Positions 1 through 6,116 of a DNA stretch of 7,721 nucleotides are shown piece after piece. Origin of the DNA: PVC group bacterium (GTDB lineage: Bacteria; Verrucomicrobiota; Kiritimatiellia; CAIKKV01; PXCX01); contig PXCX01000239.1 of the NCBI GenBank assembly GCA_003565195.1, positions 1 to 7,721 of the forward strand, read 5' to 3'. Below the pieces are notes generated by a model. The model worked only from the letters and a program-made list of their open reading frames with translations. It was not told where the DNA came from and ran no database searches. Position 1 is the stretch's first letter. Every line of letters begins with the position of its first letter. The position numbers and the translations under genes were made by a program.

Positions 1-841
1 CGCAGGGATACAGATCGCCATTGTATTCGACCACGAAATACTGTCGGCAATCGCGGCCCATATGACAAATATTGCGCGCACCATCAACCAGGTACGCCAG
101 AATCGAATCGAACAAGCGGATCGATACCCGGCGGGTATCCGCCGGGTACCAGACATCGAACAAGCCGCACAGGAAATCGCCCCAGGCCATACCGTCAACG
201 GCAAACGGTTGCAAGCGCCCGTTTTCATCAAATTCAACGCAGGGAATATATTGATGGTACAGGGATCCGTGATCGCACAGGTAATGATATACCCGCGACG
301 CCTGGCCAACATTTGCGGATGACACCAAGGCCAGCACATTGAAATCGGCGCCCGCCTCGCGCAGACACTGGATACCGCACATGACATCAGCATGCGAACC
401 GCCGCCGTTCAAACGTGGTCGCGAGGGATCGTGCAACTCGGGCGGACCATCCAAACTGACACCCAAAAGAAAGTTGTACTGCTTGAAAAAGCGTGCCATT
501 GGCGGTGTAATCAAGGTGGCGTTAGTTTGCAGTCCGTTGGCCACCACGGCACCCGACCGGCCGTAACGCGACTGTAACTCGGTAACCCGTTTAAAAAAGT
601 CCAAACCCATCAGCGTCGGCTCCCCACCCTGCCAGCCAAAGGCATACTGCGGCATGGCAAGCGCCATGAACTTACTAATCATGGTTTCCAGCACCGCGTC
701 TGTCATGCGATGCACCTTGCGATCGGGATAAAGTCTCGAACGGTCCAGATAAAAACAATACCGGCAGCGCAGATTACAATCGGCCGATGCCGGTTTGATC
801 AACAGGGAGAACGGGGACTGGATCACAAGGTCGTTTTTCAT
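1..841 (-). CDS. Anaerobic sulfatase-maturase-type radical SAM enzyme, 3' end cut by window edge
   Basis: This is the first 280 codons of a radical SAM protein that runs off the left edge. Residues 22-29 read CNLRCRYC, the CxxxCxxC motif (C22, C26, C29) binding the SAM [4Fe-4S] cluster. WQGGEPTL (70-77) is the SAM-binding GGE motif. QTNATL (105-110) and GVSLDGPPELHD (127-138) are typical of the anSME family. Cysteines 259, 265 and 280 (the last in NGDLYPC) match the start of the SPASM auxiliary-cluster region. The next codon begins with G, which fits the Asp expected there as the catalytic base. Enzymes of this family oxidise an active-site Cys or Ser of sulfatases to formylglycine without oxygen. 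The family is usually about 370-410 residues, so about a quarter is missing. The ATG at 841 follows GAGGA with 4 bases spacing and lies 15 bases after the NUDIX stop, so it is probably cotranscribed. No sulfatase is visible nearby, so the substrate is unknown; another SPASM protein maturase remains possible. Confidence 0.9.
   Translation of the reverse strand, partial: MKNDLVIQSPFSLLIKPASADCNLRCRYCFYLDRSRLYPDRKVHRMTDAVLETMISKFMALAMPQYAFGWQGGEPTLMGLDFFKRVTELQSRYGRSGAVVANGLQTNATLITPPMARFFKQYNFLLGVSLDGPPELHDPSRPRLNGGGSHADVMCGIQCLREAGADFNVLALVSSANVGQASRVYHYLCDHGSLYHQYIPCVEFDENGRLQPFAVDGMAWGDFLCGLFDVWYPADTRRVSIRLFDSILAYLVDGARNICHMGRDCRQYFVVEYNGDLYPC
125..148. repeat. Perfect 10-bp inverted repeat (hairpin) inside the maturase gene
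   Basis: The arms TACCCGGCGG (125-134) and CCGCCGGGTA (139-148) are exact reverse complements around a 4-base GTAT loop. On the coding strand they encode most of YPADTRRV (residues 232-239). This sits at a variable loop just before the conserved VSIR stretch. The stem is GC-rich and would be stable in the mRNA. It may be a chance product of codon choice, or it may slow ribosomes or affect the mRNA. Confidence 0.75.
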
Positions 842-856
842 GCTATCCTCGCGCGG

Positions 857-1297
857 TTATGGTTCGGCCCAGCGTTCAACCGCCTCATCCTTTAGCCAGC
901 CCGGCAAGCGATCGCAAAGCACAGCCGGTTCGAGTTTGGCAGCACGGCATTGATTTAACGGCACCCAATCGAACGAGAGATGCGGTTCGGCGGCTTGCAA
1001 CACGTCGCCGTTTTGCAGGTCATGAATCTGCATTTCAAATACCAGATTAATCTCCCAGTGACGATCGCCTTTCTGGACAAAGGTATGCTGAACGGCCCCT
1101 AAAAATCGTTTGACCTGCGCCGTTAAGCCCAGTTCCTCCTGGATTTCGCGACCCAAGGCAGTCCGCGCGGTTTCGCCGAATTCCAGATGTCCGCCGGGCA
1201 AGTAGACCAGCGGATCGTTAAGGGTTCGGCAAACCAGCAGCCGGTTTCTATGAATCATAGCCCCTCGAACCAGAATCTCGATATGTTTTTGCGACAT
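857..1297 (-). CDS. NUDIX hydrolase
   Basis: This is a complete 146-residue NUDIX-fold protein. The NUDIX box Gx5Ex7REUxEExGU is intact from G36 to L58 (G36, E42, R50, E51, E54, E55, G57). The Glu residues bind the divalent metal used to hydrolyse a nucleoside diphosphate linked to another moiety. The sequence IEILVRGAMIHRNRLLVCR (6-24) is the usual first beta strands, and a WVPL motif (111-114) lies near the C-terminus. The sequence does not reveal the substrate; NUDIX members act on oxidised dNTPs, NDP-sugars, dinucleotides and others. The start at 1297 lies 50 bases inside the end of folC, but it is preceded by a strong Shine-Dalgarno (1308-1317), and the first strand of the fold needs these residues. 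A later Met at residue 14 would remove part of the fold. The maturase gene starts 15 bases downstream. Confidence 0.93.
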   Translation of the reverse strand: MSQKHIEILVRGAMIHRNRLLVCRTLNDPLVYLPGGHLEFGETARTALGREIQEELGLTAQVKRFLGAVQHTFVQKGDRHWEINLVFEMQIHDLQNGDVLQAAEPHLSFDWVPLNQCRAAKLEPAVLCDRLPGWLKDEAVERWAEP

Positions 1298-2639
1298 ATT
1301 CAGTAAACTCCTTCCTTTTCATGACCTCAGCCGCCAAAAACAGGGAACCGGCGATCACGACAATCCCTCGCTGTTCACGCGCCCAAACCGTGGCTGCCTC
1401 AAGCGCCTTTTCCAATGACGCCGCCGATACTTCCCAGTCCTCTCCCAATTGACGGGCAGCTTGCGCCAACTGATGGGGATCGAGCGACCGTTCGACGGAA
1501 AACGGCACCGTCCAGCATCGCCGTACGCGTCGCTTGAAACAACGTAGCATAGCACGGTAATCCTTGTCATCGCAAATCCCGGTCACGAGCGCTACCGGTT
1601 GTTTTTTCCATCTTTCACTCACAGATCGCATCAACGCGGCTACCGCATCGGGATTATGCGCACCATCCAAAATAACGGGTGGATCGTCACCAATCCGTTG
1701 CAATCGCGCGGGCCAACTGACACGGCTCAAGCCGGCTGTCATGGTTTTAGCATCAAGCGACACGCCGCTGACACGGCCAAACATTTCGAGGGCGGCCACG
1801 GCCGTTGCCATGTTTTCCAACTGATAGCCTCCGGTCAAGGCAGGTTTGAAGACGCCGTAATCCATCAGGCTGCCAGCAAGGGTTATCCGGCCCTCCGGAT
1901 CGCCATGACGTCCACGAACCGGCTGTACGGATACGGTTTGCTCGGCGGCAATCAGCGGTGCCTGCCGTTCAGCAGAAATCCGATCGATCACCGCGCGTGT
2001 CGCAGCAGGCATGGCGCCGCAAACAACAGGCCGTTGGGGCTTGATAATCCCCGCCTTCTCGGCAGCCACGGTAGCCAGATCGGTTCCCAGCCATTGTGAA
2101 TGATCAAGGCCAATCCGGGTTATCACGGACAGGATCGGAGTCAACACATTGGTCGCATCCAAACGGCCACCCAGACCGGTTTCGATCACCGCAATCCGGA
2201 CAGCTTGTTGTTTGAAATACAGAAACGCAAGAGCGGTACTGAACTCAAAGAAGGTTGCCGGCCTGCCTCCGGGCACGGCGGCTGCCGCGCGATCGGCTTT
2301 TTCGACGCATTCGATCAGGGGACCCAGTTGATCGTCGGATATGGGAATGCCGGCAATTTGGATGCGTTCATTGAAACGCAGCAAATGCGGCGACGTATAA
2401 AGCGCCGGGCGCACACCGCGAACACGCAATACCGCCTCGATCATGGCACAGACTGATCCCTTGCCGTTCGTACCGGCGACATGAATCGCCGCCAGCGCAT
2501 GGTGCGGGTTGTCGAGCTGTTGCATCAGGCGGTGCACCGGTTCAAGATCATACTTGATCCCGGTAATGCGGCGGCGATACATGTGTTGCAGCGCCTGGGC
2601 CAAACGATCGGACGAAAACTTATGTTCTGGTGATGGCAT
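1248..2639 (-). CDS. folC: Folylpolyglutamate synthase / dihydrofolate synthase
   Basis: This 463-residue protein belongs to the Mur ligase family and adds glutamate to (dihydro)folates or dihydropteroate with ATP in the cytoplasm. The P-loop GTNGKGS is at 56-62 and YTSPHL at 81-86. ETGLGGRLDATN is at 153-164, and GLDH with H180 follows. EKAGI (194-198) carries K195, the residue carbamylated in this family. WPARLQ is at 309-314 and LDGAHNPDA at 324-332, in the C-terminal ligase domain. The length is slightly above the usual 420-440. The N-terminal RRRITGIKYDLEPV block matches the family's usual start region, so an upstream start is needed. The ATG at 2639 is the natural choice, although I see no clear Shine-Dalgarno, and translation may depend on coupling to the glycosyltransferase stop 29 bases upstream. 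The last 16 codons (YRDSGSRGYDS end) overlap the NUDIX gene. Whether it also has dihydrofolate synthase activity cannot be read from the sequence. Confidence 0.96.
   Translation of the reverse strand: MPSPEHKFSSDRLAQALQHMYRRRITGIKYDLEPVHRLMQQLDNPHHALAAIHVAGTNGKGSVCAMIEAVLRVRGVRPALYTSPHLLRFNERIQIAGIPISDDQLGPLIECVEKADRAAAAVPGGRPATFFEFSTALAFLYFKQQAVRIAVIETGLGGRLDATNVLTPILSVITRIGLDHSQWLGTDLATVAAEKAGIIKPQRPVVCGAMPAATRAVIDRISAERQAPLIAAEQTVSVQPVRGRHGDPEGRITLAGSLMDYGVFKPALTGGYQLENMATAVAALEMFGRVSGVSLDAKTMTAGLSRVSWPARLQRIGDDPPVILDGAHNPDAVAALMRSVSERWKKQPVALVTGICDDKDYRAMLRCFKRRVRRCWTVPFSVERSLDPHQLAQAARQLGEDWEVSAASLEKALEAATVWAREQRGIVVIAGSLFLAAEVMKRKEFTEYVAKTYRDSGSRGYDS
1308..1317 (-). promoter_or_regulatory. 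Strong ribosome binding site for the NUDIX gene, inside folC
   Basis: The minus strand reads AAGGAAGGAG here, ending 10 bases before the ATG at 1297. It lies within the last codons of folC. It settles the NUDIX start at 1297 and therefore the 50-base overlap. Confidence 0.75.
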
Positions 2640-2668
2640 CGGTTAAGCGGATATCAGAGCGGCGGCGA

Positions 2669-4261
2669 TCAATGATCATAAAGACCCTTAAACCCGATAA
2701 AACGGTAGAAACGGATATGGTGCGCGCGGAACGGACCGCGATAAACCGTAAATTCCGTCGGTTCGGGATCGATCGCCTCGAACAGATGGAGATAGCGCGC
2801 GGCATTCCGGCCATAGCGGTCGTGATCAATGAAAACGGCATCCCAGCCGCGGTGCTCGGCGGCATCGAACCATAACCGGTACTGATCCTTACGCCGGCTG
2901 AGCGAGGTTATCACAAGGGTGTCAGGCAAATAAACCCCGATCTGACTCGTGGTATAAAACCGGTGACAAAACAAAAACGTGCGCTCGGGATCGGGCTGCT
3001 TTTCGTGAATGCGAACGGTTTCAGCAGCGATTTCTTCCCATCCGTAGAGATCATTACTGATATCGATCTTGGGATCGTAAGGCGGCATGGCGGGCAGCCG
3101 GTCAATCCGCCGGGATAAATGTTGGGACAGGTTAAATGCCGCCTGGTAAATGCGGGGTATCACGGGGAACAACAAGACCGTGTACACCAGAACAACGCCT
3201 GCCCCGGACGTGACGACCGCCGCCTTCCAGGCCCGGCGCCAGCGCAACGATACCGGCGCACGCAGTCCGCGATCAAGAACCACCCCCAACAACAAAGCGC
3301 CCGCCCACCAACCGACAAACGGCCAATGCGGCAAAATTTTACCAAAACTCCCGGTCACACCGAAGAACAGGAATACGGGCAGACTGGTAAACACCAGAAA
3401 CCGGTCACCGTCATGCTGGGGAGCAGCACGCCATACCGTCCAGGCGGCCGCCGGCAACAACAGCATCAAGACCGGACCGGCCAAGGCCAGTTGTCCGCCA
3501 ACGGCTTCCAGCATGTTCGTCAGCTTGAACTCGCCGTCCCCGCCGCCGTGCGCGATTTGGAAAGCATAGGATATCCAGTCATGCCGCGCATTCCAAATGA
3601 TATTCGGCAAAAAAACCAGTAACCCGGTCATTCCCGCCAGATAAGCATGCGGCCGGAATATCCAGTGCCGGTATTTGGGTGTGGCCACCACGAAAAGCGC
3701 GAGACAGGCAGGCAGCAGGACGCCGTGATATTTACTCATTAAAGCCAAGCCAAACATCAGTCCGGTCATCAGCCAGGGACGATACGAGGTCCGGTGTAAA
3801 GCGGTCCAGGCAGCCAACAGGGTAGCCACCCAGAATAAATTTAACCACGCATCAGGCAACAGGGCGGGCGCCAGAACATGAAAGCCGGGCATTAGATTAA
3901 GCGCGATCACCGCCCAAAAAGCCGCCTGCTCACGGTATCTCATCGCCAGCGCAAGTTTACGCAGCAAGACCATGGCGATCGCGGAACAGAGAACCGGACC
4001 AAGCCGAATCCAGAACTGATGATGGCCGAAAGGCCGGGTCAACAATCCAAAGACGGCTACCATCGGCGGGTGATCGAAGTAGCCCCAGGCAGGACGCCTG
4101 GCATACATCACGTAATGCGATTCATCCACCCCTAATCCCAACACAGCGCCGATGATTAATCGGCCAAGCGTCAGCAACAGGATCAGGCCGAGCGTACGTC
4201 GGCGGATGGATCGACTGTCGTTGGAGGCGGTCCGGTTTTCAGGCACGGATGAGATGTCCAT
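2669..4261 (-). CDS. Membrane glycosyltransferase, GT39 / ArnT-like (polyprenyl-phosphate sugar donor)
   Basis: This predicted 530-residue integral membrane enzyme has many hydrophobic segments in the first 350-400 residues and a soluble C-terminal part. After a short cytoplasmic lead and the first membrane helix (about residues 23-44) comes VDESHY, with the acidic D46-E47 pair expected in the first periplasmic loop, then GYFDHPP (60-66), a family hallmark. LPDAWL (around D137), KYHGVLLP, and PNIIWNARHDWISYAFQ (219-235) are also typical. The C-terminal domain has the usual YLP and RRKDQYRLW motifs. Such enzymes transfer a sugar from a polyprenyl-phosphate carrier to lipid A, another lipid or protein outside the cytoplasmic membrane; the acceptor is unknown. 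The reading frame stays open to 4339. I chose the ATG at 4261 because GGAAGGA stands 5 bases before it and the upstream residues look noncoding. Even so it overlaps the PAP2 gene by 79 bases. An undecaprenyl-carrier phosphatase upstream fits a shared envelope role. Confidence 0.9.
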   Translation of the reverse strand: MDISSVPENRTASNDSRSIRRRTLGLILLLTLGRLIIGAVLGLGVDESHYVMYARRPAWGYFDHPPMVAVFGLLTRPFGHHQFWIRLGPVLCSAIAMVLLRKLALAMRYREQAAFWAVIALNLMPGFHVLAPALLPDAWLNLFWVATLLAAWTALHRTSYRPWLMTGLMFGLALMSKYHGVLLPACLALFVVATPKYRHWIFRPHAYLAGMTGLLVFLPNIIWNARHDWISYAFQIAHGGGDGEFKLTNMLEAVGGQLALAGPVLMLLLPAAAWTVWRAAPQHDGDRFLVFTSLPVFLFFGVTGSFGKILPHWPFVGWWAGALLLGVVLDRGLRAPVSLRWRRAWKAAVVTSGAGVVLVYTVLLFPVIPRIYQAAFNLSQHLSRRIDRLPAMPPYDPKIDISNDLYGWEEIAAETVRIHEKQPDPERTFLFCHRFYTTSQIGVYLPDTLVITSLSRRKDQYRLWFDAAEHRGWDAVFIDHDRYGRNAARYLHLFEAIDPEPTEFTVYRGPFRAHHIRFYRFIGFKGLYDH

Positions 4262-4854
4262 AAAATTCCTTCCAATCGGTGAAAGACGGTTGATGCCAAA
4301 AGTGCGCCCGAGGCGCCGATCAGCGAACCAGCCAGGCAATCCAACGGAAAATGTACGCCGACATAGACGCGTCCCACAGCAATTCCGGTTGCTATCAACA
4401 ACAGCCAGAGCCGTAACGCGCGACGCCGTTGCCCGGCATATACCAACATGAAAAAGGCCGTCATCGAATGGCCGGACGGGAAAGCGAAAAGATGCGGCGG
4501 ATCGGCTTCCAGTACACGTAGCAGCGGTCCATCCGCGTCGCGGGGCTCTTCTCTGAAAACAATCGTCGGGCGCGGACGATCGATGACGCGCTTGAGATAA
4601 TCATTGACCGCCACGGTCATCACCAAAAACAACATCAACACCAGCAGATGGCGAACCAGCCAACGCCGCCCCTCGGTCGCCAACAAGGTCAAAGTCAACA
4701 AACCGACGGTCCAACCACCCATCGCCGATAAGCCCGCAAGGACATCATCAAGCACAGAATGTTGAATCGTGTGGTTAATCAGAAAAAAAAGCCGGTGATC
4801 CAGTGATATAAGCAATGACAACATTAGTTTACCAAGCGGTGGCCGGTCCCGCAC
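4183..4854 (-). CDS. PAP2-family membrane phosphatase
   Basis: This 223-residue PAP2 protein has several hydrophobic segments (about 12-28, 48-60, 68-86, 131-140, 148-161, 173-190). The three PAP2 signatures are present. KRVIDRPRP gives K88 and R95-P96 (KX6RP). FPSGHS gives the PSGH motif with H129. GRVYVGVHFPLD gives R162, the nucleophile H168 and D172, with Gly in place of the first Ser of SRX5HX3D. Family members remove phosphate from lipid substrates such as undecaprenyl pyrophosphate or phosphatidic acid at the membrane. The neighbouring polyprenyl-phosphate-dependent glycosyltransferase makes a carrier-lipid role attractive, as inference. The start is uncertain: GTG at 4854 overlaps the preceding TAG stop by one base (TAGTG), while ATG at 4824 would fit the family N-terminus equally well; neither has a good Shine-Dalgarno. 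The last roughly 27 residues, Pro/Thr-rich after the final helix, are outside the usual domain and overlap the next gene. Confidence 0.92.
   Translation of the reverse strand: MRDRPPLGKLMLSLLISLDHRLFFLINHTIQHSVLDDVLAGLSAMGGWTVGLLTLTLLATEGRRWLVRHLLVLMLFLVMTVAVNDYLKRVIDRPRPTIVFREEPRDADGPLLRVLEADPPHLFAFPSGHSMTAFFMLVYAGQRRRALRLWLLLIATGIAVGRVYVGVHFPLDCLAGSLIGASGALLASTVFHRLEGILWTSHPCLKTGPPPTTVDPSADVRSA
4266..4273 (-). promoter_or_regulatory. Strong ribosome binding site deciding the glycosyltransferase start
   Basis: The minus strand reads GGAAGGAA here, just before the ATG at 4261. It lies inside the PAP2 coding region and favours 4261 over the longer reading that begins at 4339. Confidence 0.75.
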
Positions 4855-5267
4855 TAATTGGTGCGCGGCCCCGGACGGGTGATCAAACGGACCGTCAACG
4901 GGATAGTGGTGCGCAGTTCGCCATCGATCGAAATTACCACGCGATGGGGTCCGGTTTTTTGGAAACGCAAATTTTGCATCATGATAATAATATTGTTTGA
5001 AAGATAGCGCGTCTCCGGCGGAAACACGACGGTACTCTTGCCTTTGATCGGTTTAATCACCGGCTCATCATCCGGATTGAAAAACTCGGTTTGCACTGTA
5101 TGCATCCCGGCTTCCGAGCGCTCAAAGACAAAGCGCAAAGCAATAAAACACTGCGGATGATGACTCGGCAGTTGCCTGAATTGAATGGTGTCAAACGCTC
5201 CCAAAATACACAGTTTCCCCTGGTAATCGGTCGCCGAGTCGCAAATGACGCTGACAAGAAGTTGCAT
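4854..5267 (-). CDS. Small conserved protein of unknown function, DUF6941-like
   Basis: This is a 137-residue soluble protein with no signal peptide or membrane segment. The N-terminus pattern, MQLLVSVICD then GKLCILGAFDTI (17-28), HHPQCFIALRF (36-46) and RSEAG (50-54), matches my memory of the DUF6941 family of short, probably beta-rich bacterial proteins. No catalytic motif is evident and its role is unknown. The frame is open to a TTG at 5351, but I chose ATG 5267. An AAGGA Shine-Dalgarno (5276-5280) stands 8 bases before it, the family pattern begins exactly there, and a promoter candidate lies just upstream. It is the first gene of the second block and its stop overlaps the possible GTG start of the PAP2 gene by one base. 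The family name is from recall and needs a profile search; that it is a real gene I hold with good confidence. Confidence 0.82.
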   Translation of the reverse strand: MQLLVSVICDSATDYQGKLCILGAFDTIQFRQLPSHHPQCFIALRFVFERSEAGMHTVQTEFFNPDDEPVIKPIKGKSTVVFPPETRYLSNNIIIMMQNLRFQKTGPHRVVISIDGELRTTIPLTVRLITRPGPRTN

Positions 5268-5322
5268 GACGGTTTTCCTTAGCCTGACGCTCAAGGCGGA
5301 GAGATACTCTCTAAAGAAATCC

Positions 5323-5351
5323 ATTATGCAACATTTAATCAAGAAAAACAA
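5323..5351 (-). promoter_or_regulatory. Candidate sigma70-type promoter for the DUF6941-to-maturase block
   Basis: On the minus strand TTGTTT (5346-5351) and CATAAT (5323-5328) are separated by 17 bases. The -10 matches the consensus at five of six positions, the -35 at only three. It lies in an AT-rich patch that stands out from its surroundings, about 55 bases before the ATG at 5267 and inside the only sizeable intergenic gap. The implied leader contains a small inverted repeat, GAGAG-ATA-CTCTC (5299-5311). Inference from pattern and position only. Confidence 0.5.
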
Positions 5352-5378
5352 GTTTTACGCAACGCCAGCGGCGAAACA

Positions 5379-5390
5379 TCACCGCGGTGA
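5379..5390. repeat. 12-base perfect palindrome TCACCGCGGTGA upstream of the promoter
   Basis: TCACCGCGGTGA is its own reverse complement and lies between the tsaB stop (5425) and the candidate -35 (5346-5351). This is a fitting place for a dimeric activator or regulator site. It has no loop and is not followed by a T run, so it does not look like an intrinsic terminator for tsaB. Confidence 0.45.
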
Positions 5391-5424
5391 CGGATGACGC
5401 GGCGTGGGTGATAGGTATTGCGGA

Positions 5425-6114
5425 CTACGAACGAACGGGCGATTGCAGATAGATGGGGCGCAGCGGCGCCGACGCCATGCCGTGACGCTGGCGGTACAGC
5501 GCAATGCGGCCGAGAATTTCCGGTGCCGGCGCGGCGGGCGACTGGAGCACGGTTCCCGGTAAAAGCGCGCGTTCCGCCGGCGTTGCCAGTCGTTCCCAGT
5601 CCGCACTGGTCCATATCGCGGCCTCGGAATCGGATTGCCGCAACCATTCAGCGCGCGACACGATAACCGGCGCCTGTTCCGCGCTGTGCAAACCAACCGG
5701 TGACGGATAGCGAACCATCCATACGCTATCGCGCCGTGCGTCGCCCACCACGACCACCGGCATGGCGGCGGTGGCCAGTGCCGCCACGTTATCGACGGCG
5801 GCCACAGCCATTGCCAATGAACTGCCGACGCCCGTCACCGGCACGTTCCCCGGCAAGGCCCATAGACGGGCGGCGGCCAGCGATACACGTAATCCGGTAT
5901 AATTTCCGGGGCCCAACCCGACCACCAGTTCCTTGATGGCCGCCGGCGCAACACCGGAACGATCAAGTAGTTCCCGCCAGATATCGAACAACGGGTCGGC
6001 GCCACGCCGGACAGCAGTCCAGCATTGCCGTGCATGCACCGTGTCCCCGGTCATCAAGGCCAGACCGGCGCGGTTGGAGGATTGATCAATCGCCAAAATC
6101 ATGGATGTTTCCAT
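5425..6114 (-). CDS. tsaB: tRNA threonylcarbamoyladenosine (t6A) biosynthesis protein TsaB
   Basis: This 229-residue protein is close to the family length (E. coli 231). The N-terminus MILAIDQSSNRAGLAL (5-20) is the ASKHA-fold first strand. GPGNYTGLRVSLAAARLWA (68-86) is the family hallmark, here with GN-Y rather than the common GS-F. DARRDSVWMVRY (125-136) matches the usual DARMxEVY motif. The C-terminus has PLRPIYLQSP. TsaB is the non-catalytic partner that dimerises with TsaD and, with TsaE, transfers threonylcarbamoyl to A37 of ANN-decoding tRNAs. The frame is open to 6198, but the extra residues are the antisense-like tail of the upstream gene region. ATG 6114 follows the amidase stop by only 2 bases, implying coupling; ATG 6102 is an alternative. 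After its stop comes the 157-base gap, so it probably ends the gltA block. No rimI or tsaD is seen beside it. Confidence 0.93.
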   Translation of the reverse strand: METSMILAIDQSSNRAGLALMTGDTVHARQCWTAVRRGADPLFDIWRELLDRSGVAPAAIKELVVGLGPGNYTGLRVSLAAARLWALPGNVPVTGVGSSLAMAVAAVDNVAALATAAMPVVVVGDARRDSVWMVRYPSPVGLHSAEQAPVIVSRAEWLRQSDSEAAIWTSADWERLATPAERALLPGTVLQSPAAPAPEILGRIALYRQRHGMASAPLRPIYLQSPVRS

Positions 6115-6116
6115 TG

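Noticed and set aside
1599..2099. Plus-strand open frame of 166 codons
   Set aside because: It is antisense to folC, whose motifs are intact; the translation shows no recognisable domain.
3119..3622. Plus-strand open frame of 167 codons
   Set aside because: It is entirely antisense to the glycosyltransferase gene, with low-complexity Gln/Arg/Pro-rich translation and no family pattern; a shadow of the real gene.
901..3980. Cyanobacterial HIP1-type repeats (GCGATCGC)
   Set aside because: Only about two exact copies were seen by eye, far below cyanobacterial density; the GATC excess is more general.
4262..4339. N-terminal extension of the glycosyltransferase to 4339
   Set aside because: It would increase overlap with PAP2 to 157 bases, adds Arg-rich residues with no family resemblance, and ignores the strong ribosome binding site before 4261.
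5360..5424. Intrinsic terminator after tsaB
   Set aside because: Only a loopless palindrome and a 4-base CGCC/GGCG stem are found, neither followed directly by a T run.
5339..5696. Alternative minus-strand frames of about 100 codons over the tsaB end and the intergenic gap
   Set aside because: They are Arg/Pro/Ala-rich shadows out of frame with tsaB, with no conserved pattern.
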